The position numbers were made by a program, and so were the translations under genes. The notes beneath the pieces were generated by a model, which was not told the origin of the DNA, did not search any database, and saw only the letters and a list, made by a program, of their open reading frames with translations. From NCBI GenBank assembly GCA_009809945.1, contig WTPW01000649.1, positions 211,170 through 275,169 on the forward strand: a stretch of 64,000 nucleotides of DNA. Reading direction: 5' to 3'. The DNA is from Gigaspora margarita (lineage: Eukaryota > Glomeromycota > Glomeromycetes > Diversisporales > Gigasporaceae). Positions 34,933 to 46,343 of this stretch are shown here, piece by piece; within the stretch, counting starts at the first letter, position 1; each line of letters opens with the position of its first letter.

Positions 34933-35159
34933 ACGGCTTTCGTACAATGTATTTGTATGTGATTTTTACTCCTGTCATTTAAAAACGGAACTCAATATTA
35001 ATAAATTTTAAAAAATTTTCTGCATATATTGATTTAAAAAACTTTTTGAATGTAACCTGTGTTATCTTAAATGTACATACGATGCAAAGCTAGGAGAACT
35101 TCTTCCACAAATTTGTTATTACCTTTTAAAGCATTATTTAAATCTGGCAAATTGAAAAT

Positions 35160-35233
35160 ATGCACGTGGGTGTTGAATGACGGCAGATTGTGTGTGCAGC
35201 GGCCAATCATCTGCCGTCATTCAACACTCATGT
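35160..35233. repeat. Strong hairpin with 19-bp perfect core
   Basis: GTGTTGAATGACGGCAGAT and ATCTGCCGTCATTCAACAC are perfect inverses separated by about 20 bases. Imperfect pairing extends outward (TGCACGTGG/CTCATGTGAATA). Confidence 0.85.
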
Positions 35234-35243
35234 GAATATATAG

Positions 35244-35289
35244 TTACGTCATCATTTAATAACTGATAAGATAATCAGTGATGACGTAT
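35244..35289. repeat. Second hairpin, TACGTCATCA arms
   Basis: TACGTCATCA and TGATGACGTA flank an inner CTGATAAGATAATCAG palindrome. It lies just downstream of the hairpin at 35160-35233. Confidence 0.75.
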
Positions 35290-37080
35290 TTGTACAAATA
35301 TGGGAATTTTTAGTGCAGTCATTAATAGCATGGCTGCGAAATAATTCTATATGAAGTGAAACTTTGGTATTTGCAATAATTAGTAATAATAAGTAATGGA
35401 CAATTATTTTATTACCTTGCCCATTTCTAGTCATCAAGATATTTAAAATTTGAGTCTTTTTTTGGGAATCTGTTCTTGTTTAAAAGATCAGCAGATGAAC
35501 AGTTCGCGGGTCCTAAAACAGCTAATTAAATTGGTAAAGGTGATAGACGAATAGTTGTTTACGGTTGTAAAATGATTCAAAAGATTTCTATAGACGACCC
35601 ATGGGCGAGGACCCGGAAAAGTTGCGAGAGAAAAATCGGTTAACTAGTCCACCAATCACATTGTAACTTCGCACATACGTATGTCGTATCTTTAGTATTT
35701 TTAGAAATAAAAATTTCACATTTTTATAACCAGTCTATAAAAAGCACAAAGCTTGTATTTGGCGTAAGATACGTTAAATACTTGCATCATGAAGCAAAAT
35801 TTTGACAATTTTAAATTAATTATCTCATTAACCATAGAATTCTTTATTTAATATACATGTAGGTGAATTTGAATTCAGAATCAGCTTAAGTAGATCTCAG
35901 TGTGAATAGAATTTATCATAAATCGTTCACTTATACATTGGTCAAAACCTAAGCAGTGTTTAAAATCTATATACGGAATTAGCGGCGCGCAGATTGGAAA
36001 TTCATTCCGCAAGCAATTTTTGTTGGAATATTCGGATTTTTATTATATGTCATACATGTTGCGCATCTTTTTTTTTTTTTTTTTTTTTTGAAATTTAAAA
36101 AATTATCAAGCTTTTCGCATATTGAAGCAAAATTAAATTTTAAACATTAAATCGGTTAAGCCGATTTAGTCGGTCGGTATTTAAACCTCGACTACTAACC
36201 TAAGTTAGATGTTAAGCATGACACATTTTAGAGAAACAATTATGTCACAACAGAAAAATTTCTGTGTTTTGCCCGCGGGTGACTTGGTCACGTTTTTGGG
36301 ACAGATAATGCCAAGTAAACCTTGTAACATAGTACAGTAGTAAGAAATATTTTGCATATTTGATTGCTAAGTAGTACCGAAAATTCGTAAATTTGGGAAT
36401 TTTTCATACCGCCATTTCTTAGAACTTCATTCAGTTTTGCATAAGAGCAATTATTGAGTCAAGGGAAGAAATTCGTCTGATTGGTTAATTTTTATGGATC
36501 TACCCGTGATTACCCGTAATAATTAACCAATCAAATTGCATAATTTTTAAAAAGATTCGTTCATTTAATATAGCTAAGAAACAAAAAAAAAAAACTTATG
36601 TAGAAACTTGTAAATTAATAAATGTACAGAAGAATTAATTAATTTCATATATTTAAAGAATAGGTAGATACTCGTAAAGTGGGTAAACGTGGTGTTTATT
36701 ATAAATGCCCAAACTTATGAATTGTTACGGGGAGAAATGGACAATACTTTATTTATACGATACAAATGATGATTAACACGATTTAGTATAGAAACGGCAT
36801 AAATGGGTAATCCTAAGATTATCCTTTACAAAAGTGGACCTACCTCCTTTTTATACTTTTTCCTAACACTAGAGAATTGGAAATGCTAAATAAAAGTTTT
36901 AAGGTCATACGTTATTTTACATCACCCGACTTTAACATGCCATGTATAACACGCGATTTATGGCATGTTATACCATGAGATTTGGAATTGCCATGCCATC
37001 TGAATCACCTCATTACAAGGCTAAGCCTTGTTATCGAAATCAACCGAGATTATTCACAGCCTTGAATGATTTTTACAGGA
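35290..37080. other. Region without recognisable gene
   Basis: Only short stopped frames are present. I see a 22-T run at 36069-36090, a small inverted repeat around GATTGGTTAATTxxTTA (36477-36537) and CATGCCATGTATAACA/TATGGCATGTTATACC words near 36940-36975. No protein match is apparent. Confidence 0.5.
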
Positions 37081-37084
37081 CTAT

Positions 37085-37265
37085 CTCCAAATTTCCGGGT
37101 CGGATGCATTGGAACTAGGTCTACGTTTAGCCCTATTTGTTAGCAGGTTCTATAGCAAAATTATCAGCTGAGCATTTTTTGCTTTTGATTTATAAGTAAA
37201 ATTTTTTATGATCTTGGGGCAAAATTGATCAATTCCGACGTGTCCCGACCCGGAATTTTGGTGAC
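37085..37265. mobile_element. Inverted-repeat element
   Basis: CCAAATTTCCGGGTCGGATG on the left is inverse to CCCGACCCGGAATTTTGG on the right. Non-coding; the 77-codon minus frame here (37150-37383) crosses the arm. Confidence 0.55.
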
Positions 37266-37499
37266 CCTCTGTATGAGTTGCCTTGAATGTAGTGATGTCA
37301 TGAGAATTGTGGCATAATATAAATTTGATCATCGAACTCACTTTTTGCCTATGACAGAATACAATATACTGTCTATTGGCCAAGGCCCATTACGATTGAC
37401 AAACCCCAAAAAAGCTACAAGAACAGAATATATTCAAGTAATAAACTCGGCCCTCTTTCTAAGCATATTCCTTTTCAAATTAAATAGTTAGCAATAAAC

Positions 37500-37745
37500 G
37501 TTAAAAACGTTCCTGGTTACCTCCCTATAACAAATTGCAGCACGGAATAATACTGCAATACACGAAAAAACTTGGATATGGAACCACACGAACCTGCACG
37601 TAAATCTATACGAGACAATGTATGAGAAAGCACGTTTACAGCACGTAAAAGGGCGCAGATTCCGTGCAACAGTGCACGTACTAACGTGCAATTTTATGTG
37701 TTATCGCGTGCATTGTCTCGTGCATATTTACGTGCAGGTAACATA
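37500..37745. repeat. CACGT/GTGCA-rich inverted region
   Basis: CCTGCACGTAAATCTATACG with AGACAATGTATG pairs with CATTGTCTCGTGCATATTTA with CGTGCAGG. GCACGT and CGTGCA words are dense, and also occur in the satellite at 38708-39680 and at 39710-39855, suggesting one repeat domain. Confidence 0.65.
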
Positions 37746-37799
37746 TAATTGCATATATCCATACATAACACATAATAGCATATATCCGTATATACATTT

Positions 37800-37945
37800 A
37801 TATTATTATTTTATTAACTAAATTTTATAATTTTATTAACTAAATTTTGTAATTTTTTATTAATTAAATTTTATATTTTATTAATTAAATTTTATATTTT
37901 ATTAACTAAATTTTATTATTTTATTAATTAAATTTATAATACGAA
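37800..37945. repeat. TTTTATTAACTAAATTTTAT minisatellite
   Basis: Six or seven ~21-bp units of TTTTATTAAYTAAATTTTAT in direct orientation. Confidence 0.85.
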
Positions 37946-38094
37946 TACTTTAATTTAATAATTTACATGCCAAATAAGAAAATACTTTTAATTACTAAAA
38001 ATATTTTAAAATAACCCAGCAACTAATAATATCGAAAAAAAGACAAAGTAAAGCAATAGTATCAAAATGAAAGGTTCAAAAAAAAAAATCGAAA

Positions 38095-38350
38095 TGACTA
38101 CTCTAGCAATAACTCCAATAGTAACAACTCCAATTGTGGCAACTCTAATGGCAATAACTCAAGGGAGATACTAAAATGTAATAATATACTGAAAGTAAAT
38201 AAAAATTGAAGAAAAAAATAATAGTAAGAAAAAAAAGCTTTAAAACCTCAAAAATGATGAAAAAACATATACCAAAAATGATAGTGATTCCAAAAGAGCA
38301 ACTTGCAAGGCAATAACTCCAAAGGATAACTTCAAAAGCAATGACAATAA
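38095..38350. repeat. CAATAACTCCAA-type tandem repeats
   Basis: Twelve- to 15-bp units such as CAATAACTCCAATAGTAACA recur at 38105-38162 and 38283-38352, with an A-rich spacer between them. Confidence 0.6.
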
Positions 38351-38394
38351 CTAAAAAAAATTATATGAAAATTAGTGAGTTGTAAAAAAAAAAA

Positions 38395-38678
38395 NNNNNN
38401 NNNNNNNNNNNNNNNNNNNNNNNNNNNNNNNNNNNNNNNNNNNNNNNNNNNNNNNNNNNNNNNNNNNNNNNNNNNNNNNNNNNNNNNNNNNNNNNNNNNN
38501 NNNNNNNNNNNNNNNNNNNNNNNNNNNNNNNNNNNNNNNNNNNNNNNNNNNNNNNNNNNNNNNNNNNNNNNNNNNNNNNNNNNNNNNNNNNNNNNNNNNN
38601 NNNNNNNNNNNNNNNNNNNNNNNNNNNNNNNNNNNNNNNNNNNNNNNNNNNNNNNNNNNNNNNNNNNNNNNNNNNNNN
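38395..38678. other. Assembly gap of 284 N
   Basis: A run of N is bounded on both sides by poly(A). The true length and content are unknown; frames reported across it are meaningless. Confidence 0.99.
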
Positions 38679-38707
38679 AAAAAAAAAAAAAACAAAAAAA
38701 TAAAAAA

Positions 38708-39680
38708 GTGCACGTCAATGCACGGAAATTATAGTCATTAAGAATTTTAATGATCATCACGTTAATGCACGGAATTATGATCTTAATGATCATCATGTAA
38801 TTATGCATGATCGTTAAGAATCTTAACGATTGTGCATATCAGTTCAGTGCATAAAAATTATGATCATTAAGAACATTAACAATTGTGCATGTTAATGCAC
38901 TTCATTAAGGAATCTTAACAATATGATCATTAAGAATCTTAACGATATGATCATTAAGAATCTTAACGATATGATCATTAAGAATCTTAATGATATGATC
39001 ATTAAGAATTTTAACGATATGAATCGTTAATAATCTTAATAATATGATCGTTAAGATTCTTAACGATATGATCATTAAGAATCTTAATGATATGATCGTT
39101 ACGATTCTTAACGATATGATCGTTAAGAATCTTAACGATATGATCATTAAGAATGATCGTTAAGAATCTTAACGGTATGATCGTTAAGATTCTTAATGAT
39201 ATGATCGTTAAGAATCTTAAAGATATGATCATTAAGATTCTTAATGATATGATCGTTAAGAATAATCGTTAAGAATCTTAACGATATGATCATTAGAATC
39301 TTAACGATATGATCGTTAAGAATGATCGTTAAGAATCTTAATGTTATGATATGATCGTTAAAAATGATCGTTAAGAATCTTAACGATTGTGCACATCAGC
39401 ACACGAAAATTATGATCGTTAAGAATCTTAACGATTGTGCACTTCAGTGTACAAAATTGTGATCGTTAAGGAATCTTAACGATTGTGATGACCGTGANGT
39501 CAGTGCACTGAAATTATGATCGTTAAGAATCTTAACGATTGTGCACGTCAGTGCACGAAAATTATAATCGTTAAGAATCTTAACAATTGTGCACGTCAGT
39601 GCACGGAAATTATGATCGTTAAGAATCTTAACGATTGTGCACGTTAATGCACGGAAATCATGTGATCATAAAGATTNATA
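38708..39680. repeat. Satellite of self-complementary monomers
   Basis: The core (about 38920-39370) is a 24-bp unit, ATGATCGTTAAGAATCTTAA plus CGAT, whose ATCGTTAAGA and TCTTAACGAT halves are inverse to each other. On both sides are ~48-bp composite units that add a second palindrome, GTGCACGTCAGTGCAC, and CGGAAATTATG. The T/C variants (CATTAAGA, CGTTAAGA) alternate. Every monomer can form a hairpin. Confidence 0.9.
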
Positions 39681-40021
39681 NACGTCAATATATGGNTATA
39701 ATACTATGCACGATAGTACACGGATTTCAATTTTTCGTGTGATAACGTGTATTAAATTTTTTTGATGATCAATTTCCGTGCAGTTTCCGTGCAGTGATTT
39801 TGAAACCCGTACTTACCCGCATACAATTTCGTATTTATGCATGCATTTCCGTGTATCGAGTTTTCATAGGGCCTGTATAATTTGGTATGGTCCAATAAAA
39901 AGCGAATAAATTTATAAACTTGTCTTCTAAGTTGAAGTTCTCAAGGAGTCTGATCTTTTGTTGATTATTTTGCACAGTGAACATTAGCACTTCGCTAAAG
40001 TTATTAATGATATTTGAGATG

Positions 40022-40281
40022 GAGTACCATAGTCATGGCGCAAAAATTTGTCGGTCCCGTGATATTCGAGCTGATCGGTGCTCTCGATCGAGCCAAGGGA
40101 TCTTACACAAGGTCTTCATCCAATCATATTCTATGAAACAATTTTCTTAATGTTATTTTTAATGTTAACGAAATATCAGTTATATCAACTTGTCTTAGGT
40201 ATTTTCCGAGTTTAAGTTTTGGTCCGATTTGGCCCGATGATCACGTGACCGACAAATTTTTACGCCATCACTATGATACTC
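40022..40281. mobile_element. MITE, GAGTACCATAGTCATGGCG ends
   Basis: GAGTACCATAGTCATGGCGC and AAAAATTTGTCGGTC at the left are inverse to GACCGACAAATTTTTACGCC and ATCACTATGATACTC at the right (three to four mismatches over about 40 bp). Non-coding. Confidence 0.8.
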
Positions 40282-40861
40282 TTTGGGGTGATTTTTCATT
40301 AGTGAAACGTTACATTCTTAAAAAGTATCGATATAGATCTATACTAACCCATCCCTCGACTATTTAATTGATTATTCATTTTACTAAATAAATTTTTCTT
40401 GTGCTTCTAATGAAAGGTGTGTATCAGGTTCTATTGATTGTAAAATTATTGAAATCTGATTAGTATATCGGCATTGTTCTTTTCGTATATAAATTTAGGT
40501 GCTTAAATATACCGATATATGTTTTGATTCAAATTTCAGAATCTGTGATTTTTTACATTAATCTAGATTTAAAGGATCGAATTTCAAATCTTTCGAGATA
40601 ACGATATTGTCCTATATCGTTTTCGTCATCGAGATCGTCCTATTATCCGTTTTTCCGTTATCCATATCCGTTACGTGCAAAACGGAGCTTTGTATCAAAA
40701 ACGTTACACCGTGCCTAGATTTACACTTTTATGCGGTCAATCAACAAATAACTACCATAAACGGGCGCCATTGTGTTAAAAAAAACAAAAAAAATGACGA
40801 TGACAATAACGATAACGATTTGTTTAATACTACGCCATGGAAACAATGAGTTTAATATTAT

Positions 40862-41038
40862 ATGACAAATATCCGGTCTAATTCGATACCTATTCCAAAA
40901 TTGCGTTCTAGTAGTTTCGTTCACGTACCAGGTAAAGTGCGTACGTTACGTATAACCCAGTCAATAACAATTAGGTTTAGAAAATCAGGCAATATTAAAC
41001 GTCCGGATCTAAAAATAGGAATAGGTAAAGTTGTATGA
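40862..41038 (+). CDS. Candidate small basic ORF or exon, unknown
   Basis: An ATG-started frame of 58 codons reads MTNIRSNSIPIPKLRSSSFV and continues HVPGKVRTLRITQSITIRFR to a TGA at 41036-41038. The surrounding 40560-41040 is richer in CpG than the flanks and has a second open frame (40607-40849, no ATG) with an acidic Asp/Asn tract. CAG-GTAAAG at about 40930 could be a splice donor. No family recognised; the frame may be chance. Confidence 0.2.
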   Translation: MTNIRSNSIPIPKLRSSSFVHVPGKVRTLRITQSITIRFRKSGNIKRPDLKIGIGKVV

Positions 41039-41325
41039 AAAATTAGGTGCTGACATCACTCGGTTTGCGTTCAGAAAAAATTCACAAACTTTATTCGGCC
41101 ATTTCTTTACATTCAAAAATTTAATATTCATGAACTAGTCAAATTTCCTCTCCCAAAACCCATCATCACAAAAATCATCAATTAAATTTCTTTGGGTCAA
41201 ATAACCACTTTTCCATAAACTCAATATCTTGAATGGTTTCTATAACCGTCATCTAGTATGCAATCTAGTGATATACTAATCAATCTCCTATTAACTATGT
41301 ACGGTGACAAAGAAAATAAAATACT

Positions 41326-41790
41326 CGCCCCTATAAAATCAGAAAATTTTGACATTATCCAATTTTTTGTTCGGAAAATCGACTCCGTTCCGAACATTTT
41401 AAAAGATGCTTACAGCTGTTTTCATTATTATTGGGACATTTGAAAACCGAATCGATAAGTTTTTGTTGTCAGCCGACGGCAGTAATTTATTGACACCGAC
41501 TCGGTACTTATCGATTCGACCGTCAAAAAATTTTCAGATGTCCCAAAAATGATGAAAATAGCTGTAATGTTTGTACTGTTTTCATTACGATATTTGTACG
41601 TGATGTAAAAAATAGAAATTTTTGATTAAAAATTATCGTATAAAAAACGTATAAAAGCGTATAAAAACATATACATCCAATAAAAATCCTTTAAAATGTT
41701 CGGAACGGAGTCGATTTTCCGAACAAAAAATCGGATAATTTCAGAATTTTCTGAACAATTCCTAGAGATTTTTTTTTTTATAGGGCGTTA
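41326..41790. mobile_element. Inverted-repeat element with long arms
   Basis: CGCCCCTATAAAATCAGAAA and TTTTTTGTTCGGAAAATCGA with CTCCGTTCCGAACATTTTAA on the left are inverse to the right arm at 41691-41790 (TTAAAATGTTCGGAACGGAG, TTTTTATAGGGCG). A second element is nested at 41411-41567. Confidence 0.8.
41411..41567. mobile_element. Nested MITE, TTACAGCTGTTTTCAT ends
   Basis: TTACAGCTGTTTTCATTATT and GGGACATTTGAAA are inverse to TTTTCAGATGTCCC and ATGATGAAAATAGCTGTAA. The centre has TCGATAAGT/ACTTATCGATTCG pairing. Similar ends occur at 49419-49643. Confidence 0.8.
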
Positions 41791-41932
41791 GTGCTTCCGG
41801 TTAGTGATACGGGCTATCCCCGACGCAACTCCTGGTCAATGAGCAGCTTGTTAGGATCGATTCTCTTCTAAGCATATTTCAGGCCAAGAAATTGAATATA
41901 GTTATTCATTAGTTGGCTAATTTAGATGATAA

Positions 41933-42335
41933 GGCCACGCAAAGTTAATTTTTCGTTTTGCATTACCCGCCGACCCATTCTTTCAATTTTTCTATTTTTT
42001 TTTTTTTTTTTTTTTAGATCCCAATTGTGCCAATTGTTCGATTTTTGACATTTATTTTTTTACGCTATTTTCATCCGGTCTCACCCGACAGAGACCTTAA
42101 TTCCCGTAATTGTCCGATAAGACTGACGGAAAAATATGATTGCTGATCAATTTTTTGATTCCTTGTTGTGCAAAATGAAAAATTAACCTTGCATAACCTT
42201 AGATGTGGACATTATTCTATTAATTTACAGTAAATTAAAAATAAAAATAAAAATAAAAAAAAAAAAAAACCGACCGACCGACCCATATTTTCAGATTCCA
42301 TGTAATGCAAAACGAAAAATCAACTTTGCGTGGCC
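41933..42335. mobile_element. Harbinger/Tourist-like MITE, TAA target site
   Basis: GGCCACGCAAAGTTAATTTT (41933) is inverse to AAAATCAACTTTGCGTGGCC (42335). TAA flanks both ends (41930-41932 and 42336-42338), the 3-bp target of PIF/Harbinger elements. A truncated copy is at 29254-29513. Confidence 0.8.
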
Positions 42336-42549
42336 TAAATTGGCAATACAGAAAACGAACATAAAATATGATATAGAACGAAAATGATCGGGTAAGTTCG
42401 GGTGCAAAGACAATCAATCAACATGAATTACTACCAATCATATGAATGTCTTCCTACGATTATTTTATACTATATTATTAATGTGTTTGATATTAATATT
42501 AAATGAATATTTAAGTTACACAACATTTGTGAAGATTCGATAATAGATA

Positions 42550-42722
42550 CAATAAAACCTTTATAAGTGCACGCTCTCGGGACCAATATTTAACAACGTA
42601 CACTTAGAGAACAATAAGAAAAAGCGCATTTATAGAGGGCATGAATATATTTGGACCAAAGCTTGAGCGTGCATTTAGAGAGGGTGTGTACTTATAGAGG
42701 GTGCACTTATGGGGCATCATCA
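42550..42722. mobile_element. Possible pogo-like MITE, ATAAGTGCAC ends
   Basis: TTTATAAGTGCACGCTCTC (left) and GAGGGTGCACTTATGGGG (right) are inverted, and TA lies at both borders (42548-42549, 42723-42724). Internal TATAGAGGGTGC and TTAGAGAGGGTGTG words echo the CTCTATAGTCAC motifs of the pogo elements. Confidence 0.5.
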
Positions 42723-42724
42723 TA

Positions 42725-43104
42725 CGATCAAACTTAAATGATCGATTATGTAACATACACTATTGCGTAAATATTATGTAACTTAATTTGTAAAGATGAA
42801 CGCCGCATGCTTCGTTAATCTTACTTTTTTAATTAATCGTAGCGGCAATAATCACTCACATATCTGATATTGGCGAAAATACCTCATTTGTCTTTTTTTT
42901 TTGCAATGTGATCCTAGCCTATTGAATTGAATCTGACGTTATTTGATTATGATGATTAATCACTACGATATTCACCTGACAATTTACTTTCGTCAGAGAG
43001 TCTAAAAAAAAATATATATAAAAACTTGGGAGATATTAAACACTCCTTTCTTATTCCTGAAATTTAAGTTATTCCAACGTACGTTAATCACTTCTGAAAA
43101 CAAA
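42725..43104 (+). promoter_or_regulatory. Upstream region of the copper ATPase gene
   Basis: This is the only non-repetitive stretch before the ATPase ATG. The start context AAAACAAAATGGATG has A at -3. I see no motif I can assign to a known copper-responsive regulator. Confidence 0.4.
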
Positions 43105-44572
43105 ATGGATGAAAAAATTTTAGAATCTTCCGTATCAGACTCTCTAATTGTTAAAGTAAATATATCCTTGTCAGGATTATCTTGCATGAGTTGTGTTTAC
43201 TCTATTGAAAATGCTTTGCGAAGACTTCGAGGTGTAATCGCACCTTCGATACATGTTTTTCTGTCTACGAGCAATGCCAAACTTGAATTTGATACATCAA
43301 TAATCAACGTAGGACATATTAAAAATGTCATACAAGATGCTGGCTACAATGTTGAAAACATAGTTGTAGAAGGTTCTTACATAAATACAATCGATGCAAA
43401 TAATAATACAATGGATGAAGCCAAGAATATTGCTATCGATATGAATGAAAATTCTCCTCCCAAAGCTCAGAAAACTCAGGGAAATGACACAACCATACTC
43501 GCAATAGGTGGAATGTCATGTGCATCATGCATAAATTCCATTCAATCAGCTGTTGAGTTACTGCCTGGCGTAACTTCCATAAACATTAACTTGCTTACCA
43601 CTCAGGCTTCTATAAAGCACGACCAAAATCTGATCGGCCCACGTGATCTTATAAACAAAATCGAAGAACTTGGTTTCGAACCTCAATTATATACAAAAGG
43701 CCCTTCTAATAACAATGGAAATTCTATTCGTCAACGTGCCGAGAAAGAACAGAAGAAGATGATGAAAAGATTTCTAGTTTCTTTAATTTTTGCTGTTCCA
43801 ACATTCTTCATTACTATGATTTTCATGATGGCATTACCAGAATCGAATTCAATTCGTATGGGTTTGGAATACCAAATCATCCCTGGTTTAGAAGTTAATA
43901 CTTTGATTTTATTTATTTTCGCTACACCTGTCCAATTCATTCTCGGTTATCCATTCTATATAAAAGGAATTCGTTCTATTTGGTATTCTCGTCAAGCAAA
44001 TATGGATACTCTAGTGGCTGTTGGCACAACTGTTGCTTATATTGGATCATTATTTAATGTATTAATACCAATTGCACAAAGGAGAAGTGAACCAGGTCAA
44101 CAATTTTTTGAAACTAGCATATTTCTTATTACATTTATTTATCTTGGAAGATGGTTGGAATCAAGAGCAAAGGGTAAAACTTTTGAAACAATTACAAAAT
44201 TAATGGAATTACAGCCTGAAAATGCAACTCTCTTAACTATCACTCTCGATGAGAACAAAAACGAAGTTATTGAAGAGCGCGAAATCGGGTTAGAACTTGT
44301 TCAAAGTAAATAAATTTAAATTAACTCATTATAATATTTATGTTTTTTTCTATTTTATTTTTTTAACCTTCATTCTTTTGAAACGTAGTTGGAGATATTC
44401 TTAAAGTTAATGCTGGTGCACGGATTCCATGCGACGGTAGGTTATTTGTTTATAATGATCCAGTGATCTGATTGATTTTTTAGAGTCCGATCATTGGATC
44501 ACAAGTTTTATCCTTACGCGATTCAGTTATTAAACTCGATCAATTTCATTTTTATTTTTGATTTTTAATTAA

Positions 44573-44604
<32 letters not shown>

Positions 44605-46343
44605 TTCCAAATTAATTTCATTCTTTAGGAAAAATATTTCGCGGCACTGCATCCTTGGACGAATCTATGCTAACAGGCGAATCTATTCCTGTGACAAAAC
44701 ACGAAGGTGATGACGTAATAGCTGCAACAATTAATTTATCATCTTCAATTTGGATAAAAGCTACACGTGTTGGTTCTGATACTACTATTTCACGTATTAT
44801 CGATCTCGTTCAACAAGCTCAATCAGGCAAAAAGGCTCCAATTGAATCTTTGGCTGATAAAATAGCTCAAGTATTTGTTCCTGTAGTAATATCAATTTCT
44901 ATTCTTGATTTCATCTTATGGATTTCTCTTAATGCTACTGGTAAAATACCATCTGATTGGATACCCGAATATGGAAATCCTGTTATTTTTTCTCTTTTCT
45001 TTTCTATATCAGTTATGGTAATTGCTTGTCCTTGTGCTATGGGTTTGGCATCACCTACTGCTATTATGGTTGGTACTGGTGTGGCCGCAAATCATGGTAT
45101 TTTAATTAAAGGTGGTGGTGAAGCAATAGAAACGGCTTTCCGATTAGATACTATTGCATTTGATAAGACTGGAACTTTGACTTATGGAAAACCACAAGTT
45201 GTTGGCTCTAACTTTTTATGTGAAAAATCAAATTTTAATCTTGAAAGTGAAGATTCTCGGAATGATTTATTATTATTAAAAATAATTGGTCTTTTAGAGT
45301 CTTCAAGTGATCATCCTTTATCAAAAGCATTAACTCAATATGCTGACGAAATTTTACTAAAAAATGAAAGAATAACTAATACTCATATAACTTTAGACTC
45401 TGTTAAGGAAGTCACCGGCAAGGGTCTTGTAACTACAGTAACCATTCATAGTACCGTACCGTCAGTCTATGATGTCTTTATCGGTAATGAAGAATGGTTA
45501 AAAGAGAATGATTGTGTTTATCCACCTTATGTCACTCAAGAACAAGCAAATAAAACTTTATTAGATTGGAAGAAATTGGGTTATTCAATCGTTCTTGTTG
45601 GTCTCTCTCATCATTTTTCTAAAAACAAACAAAAGATCGATCCTGGATATATCTTAGTACAATTTGGAATAGCTGATACACCAAGACCAGACGCTGCAAA
45701 AACCATCAAGTTATTAAAATCTCATGGTATCCAAGTTTGGATGATAACTGGTGATAATCAAATAACTGCAAAAGCTATTGCCTCAAAACTTGGAATTGAG
45801 AACTTTTTTGCCCAAGTTACGCCCGAGCGAAAGGCAGAAAAAATAAAATGGTTACAACAGCATGGTCGTACCATCACGCATCGAAATAAATACTTTAATT
45901 TCTTTTCATCAATTAAAGCTATGTTTCAAAACGAGATTTCTCACGATATTGAAACAGTAACGCAGAAAAAAGCAATAGTTGCAATGATAGGTGACGGGAT
46001 TAATGATTCACCAGCATTGGCACAATCAGATTTACCAATTTCTATAGCAAATGCTACAGATGTGGCGATTGAATCTTCATCTGTAATACTTACAAGGGCA
46101 ACTTTGACTTCTTTAATCACATTATTATTATTATCAAGAAAAATTATCTGGAGGATTAGATTAAATTTTTTATGGGCGTATATTTACAATTCTTTGGCTA
46201 TACCAATTGCAGCTGGAGCTTTATTTCCACTGACCAAATTTGGGATGAGGCCAGAATTGGCAAGCTTGGCGATGGTTTGTAGTAGTGTTAGTGTAGTTTT
46301 AAGCAGTTTGTTGTTAAACCGATTTAAAGAACCCAAGTATTAG
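43105..46343 (+). CDS. Copper-transporting P1B-type ATPase (CCC2/ATP7-like), two introns
   Basis: This pump uses ATP to move Cu+ into the secretory pathway or out of the cell. Two GT-AG introns (44306-44388 and 44437-44628) join three exons into 987 codons, close to the yeast Ccc2 length. Two N-terminal heavy-metal domains are visible: GLSCMSC (Cys27, Cys30) and GGMSCASC (Cys139, Cys142). Four membrane helices follow (about 220-353), then TGES (432-435, actuator domain). The CPC motif of Cu-ATPases is at 550-552 in helix 6, DKTGT (phosphorylated Asp595), SDHP (643-646, usually SEHP), TGDN (790-793), GDGIND (871-876), YN (936-937) and MxxSS (965-969). The P-domain has about 35 extra residues (829-863) before the hinge, still in frame. 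Which membrane it serves cannot be read from the sequence. No symbol is assigned because species paralogues are unknown. Confidence 0.95.
44306..44388 (+). other. Intron 1 of the copper ATPase
   Basis: The donor is AAA-GTAAAT and the acceptor ACGTAG (83 nt). Removal joins LELVQ to GDILKVNAGARIPCDG through an Ile codon, the conserved order of P-type ATPases; without splicing the frame stops at TAA. Confidence 0.9.
44437..44628 (+). other. Intron 2 of the copper ATPase
   Basis: The donor is ACG-GTAGGT and the acceptor TTTAG (192 nt). It leaves a 48-nt middle exon and restores IPCDGKIFRGTASLDESM. It contains an adjacent T-run and A-run (about 44572-44604) that could form a hairpin. Confidence 0.9.

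Noticed and set aside
38332..38808. ORFs of 113-158 codons across the N gap
   Set aside because: Most of their length is unknown bases.
43002..43187. Minus-strand ORF overlapping the ATPase start (also 43731-43940)
   Set aside because: Antisense shadow of the real coding exon.
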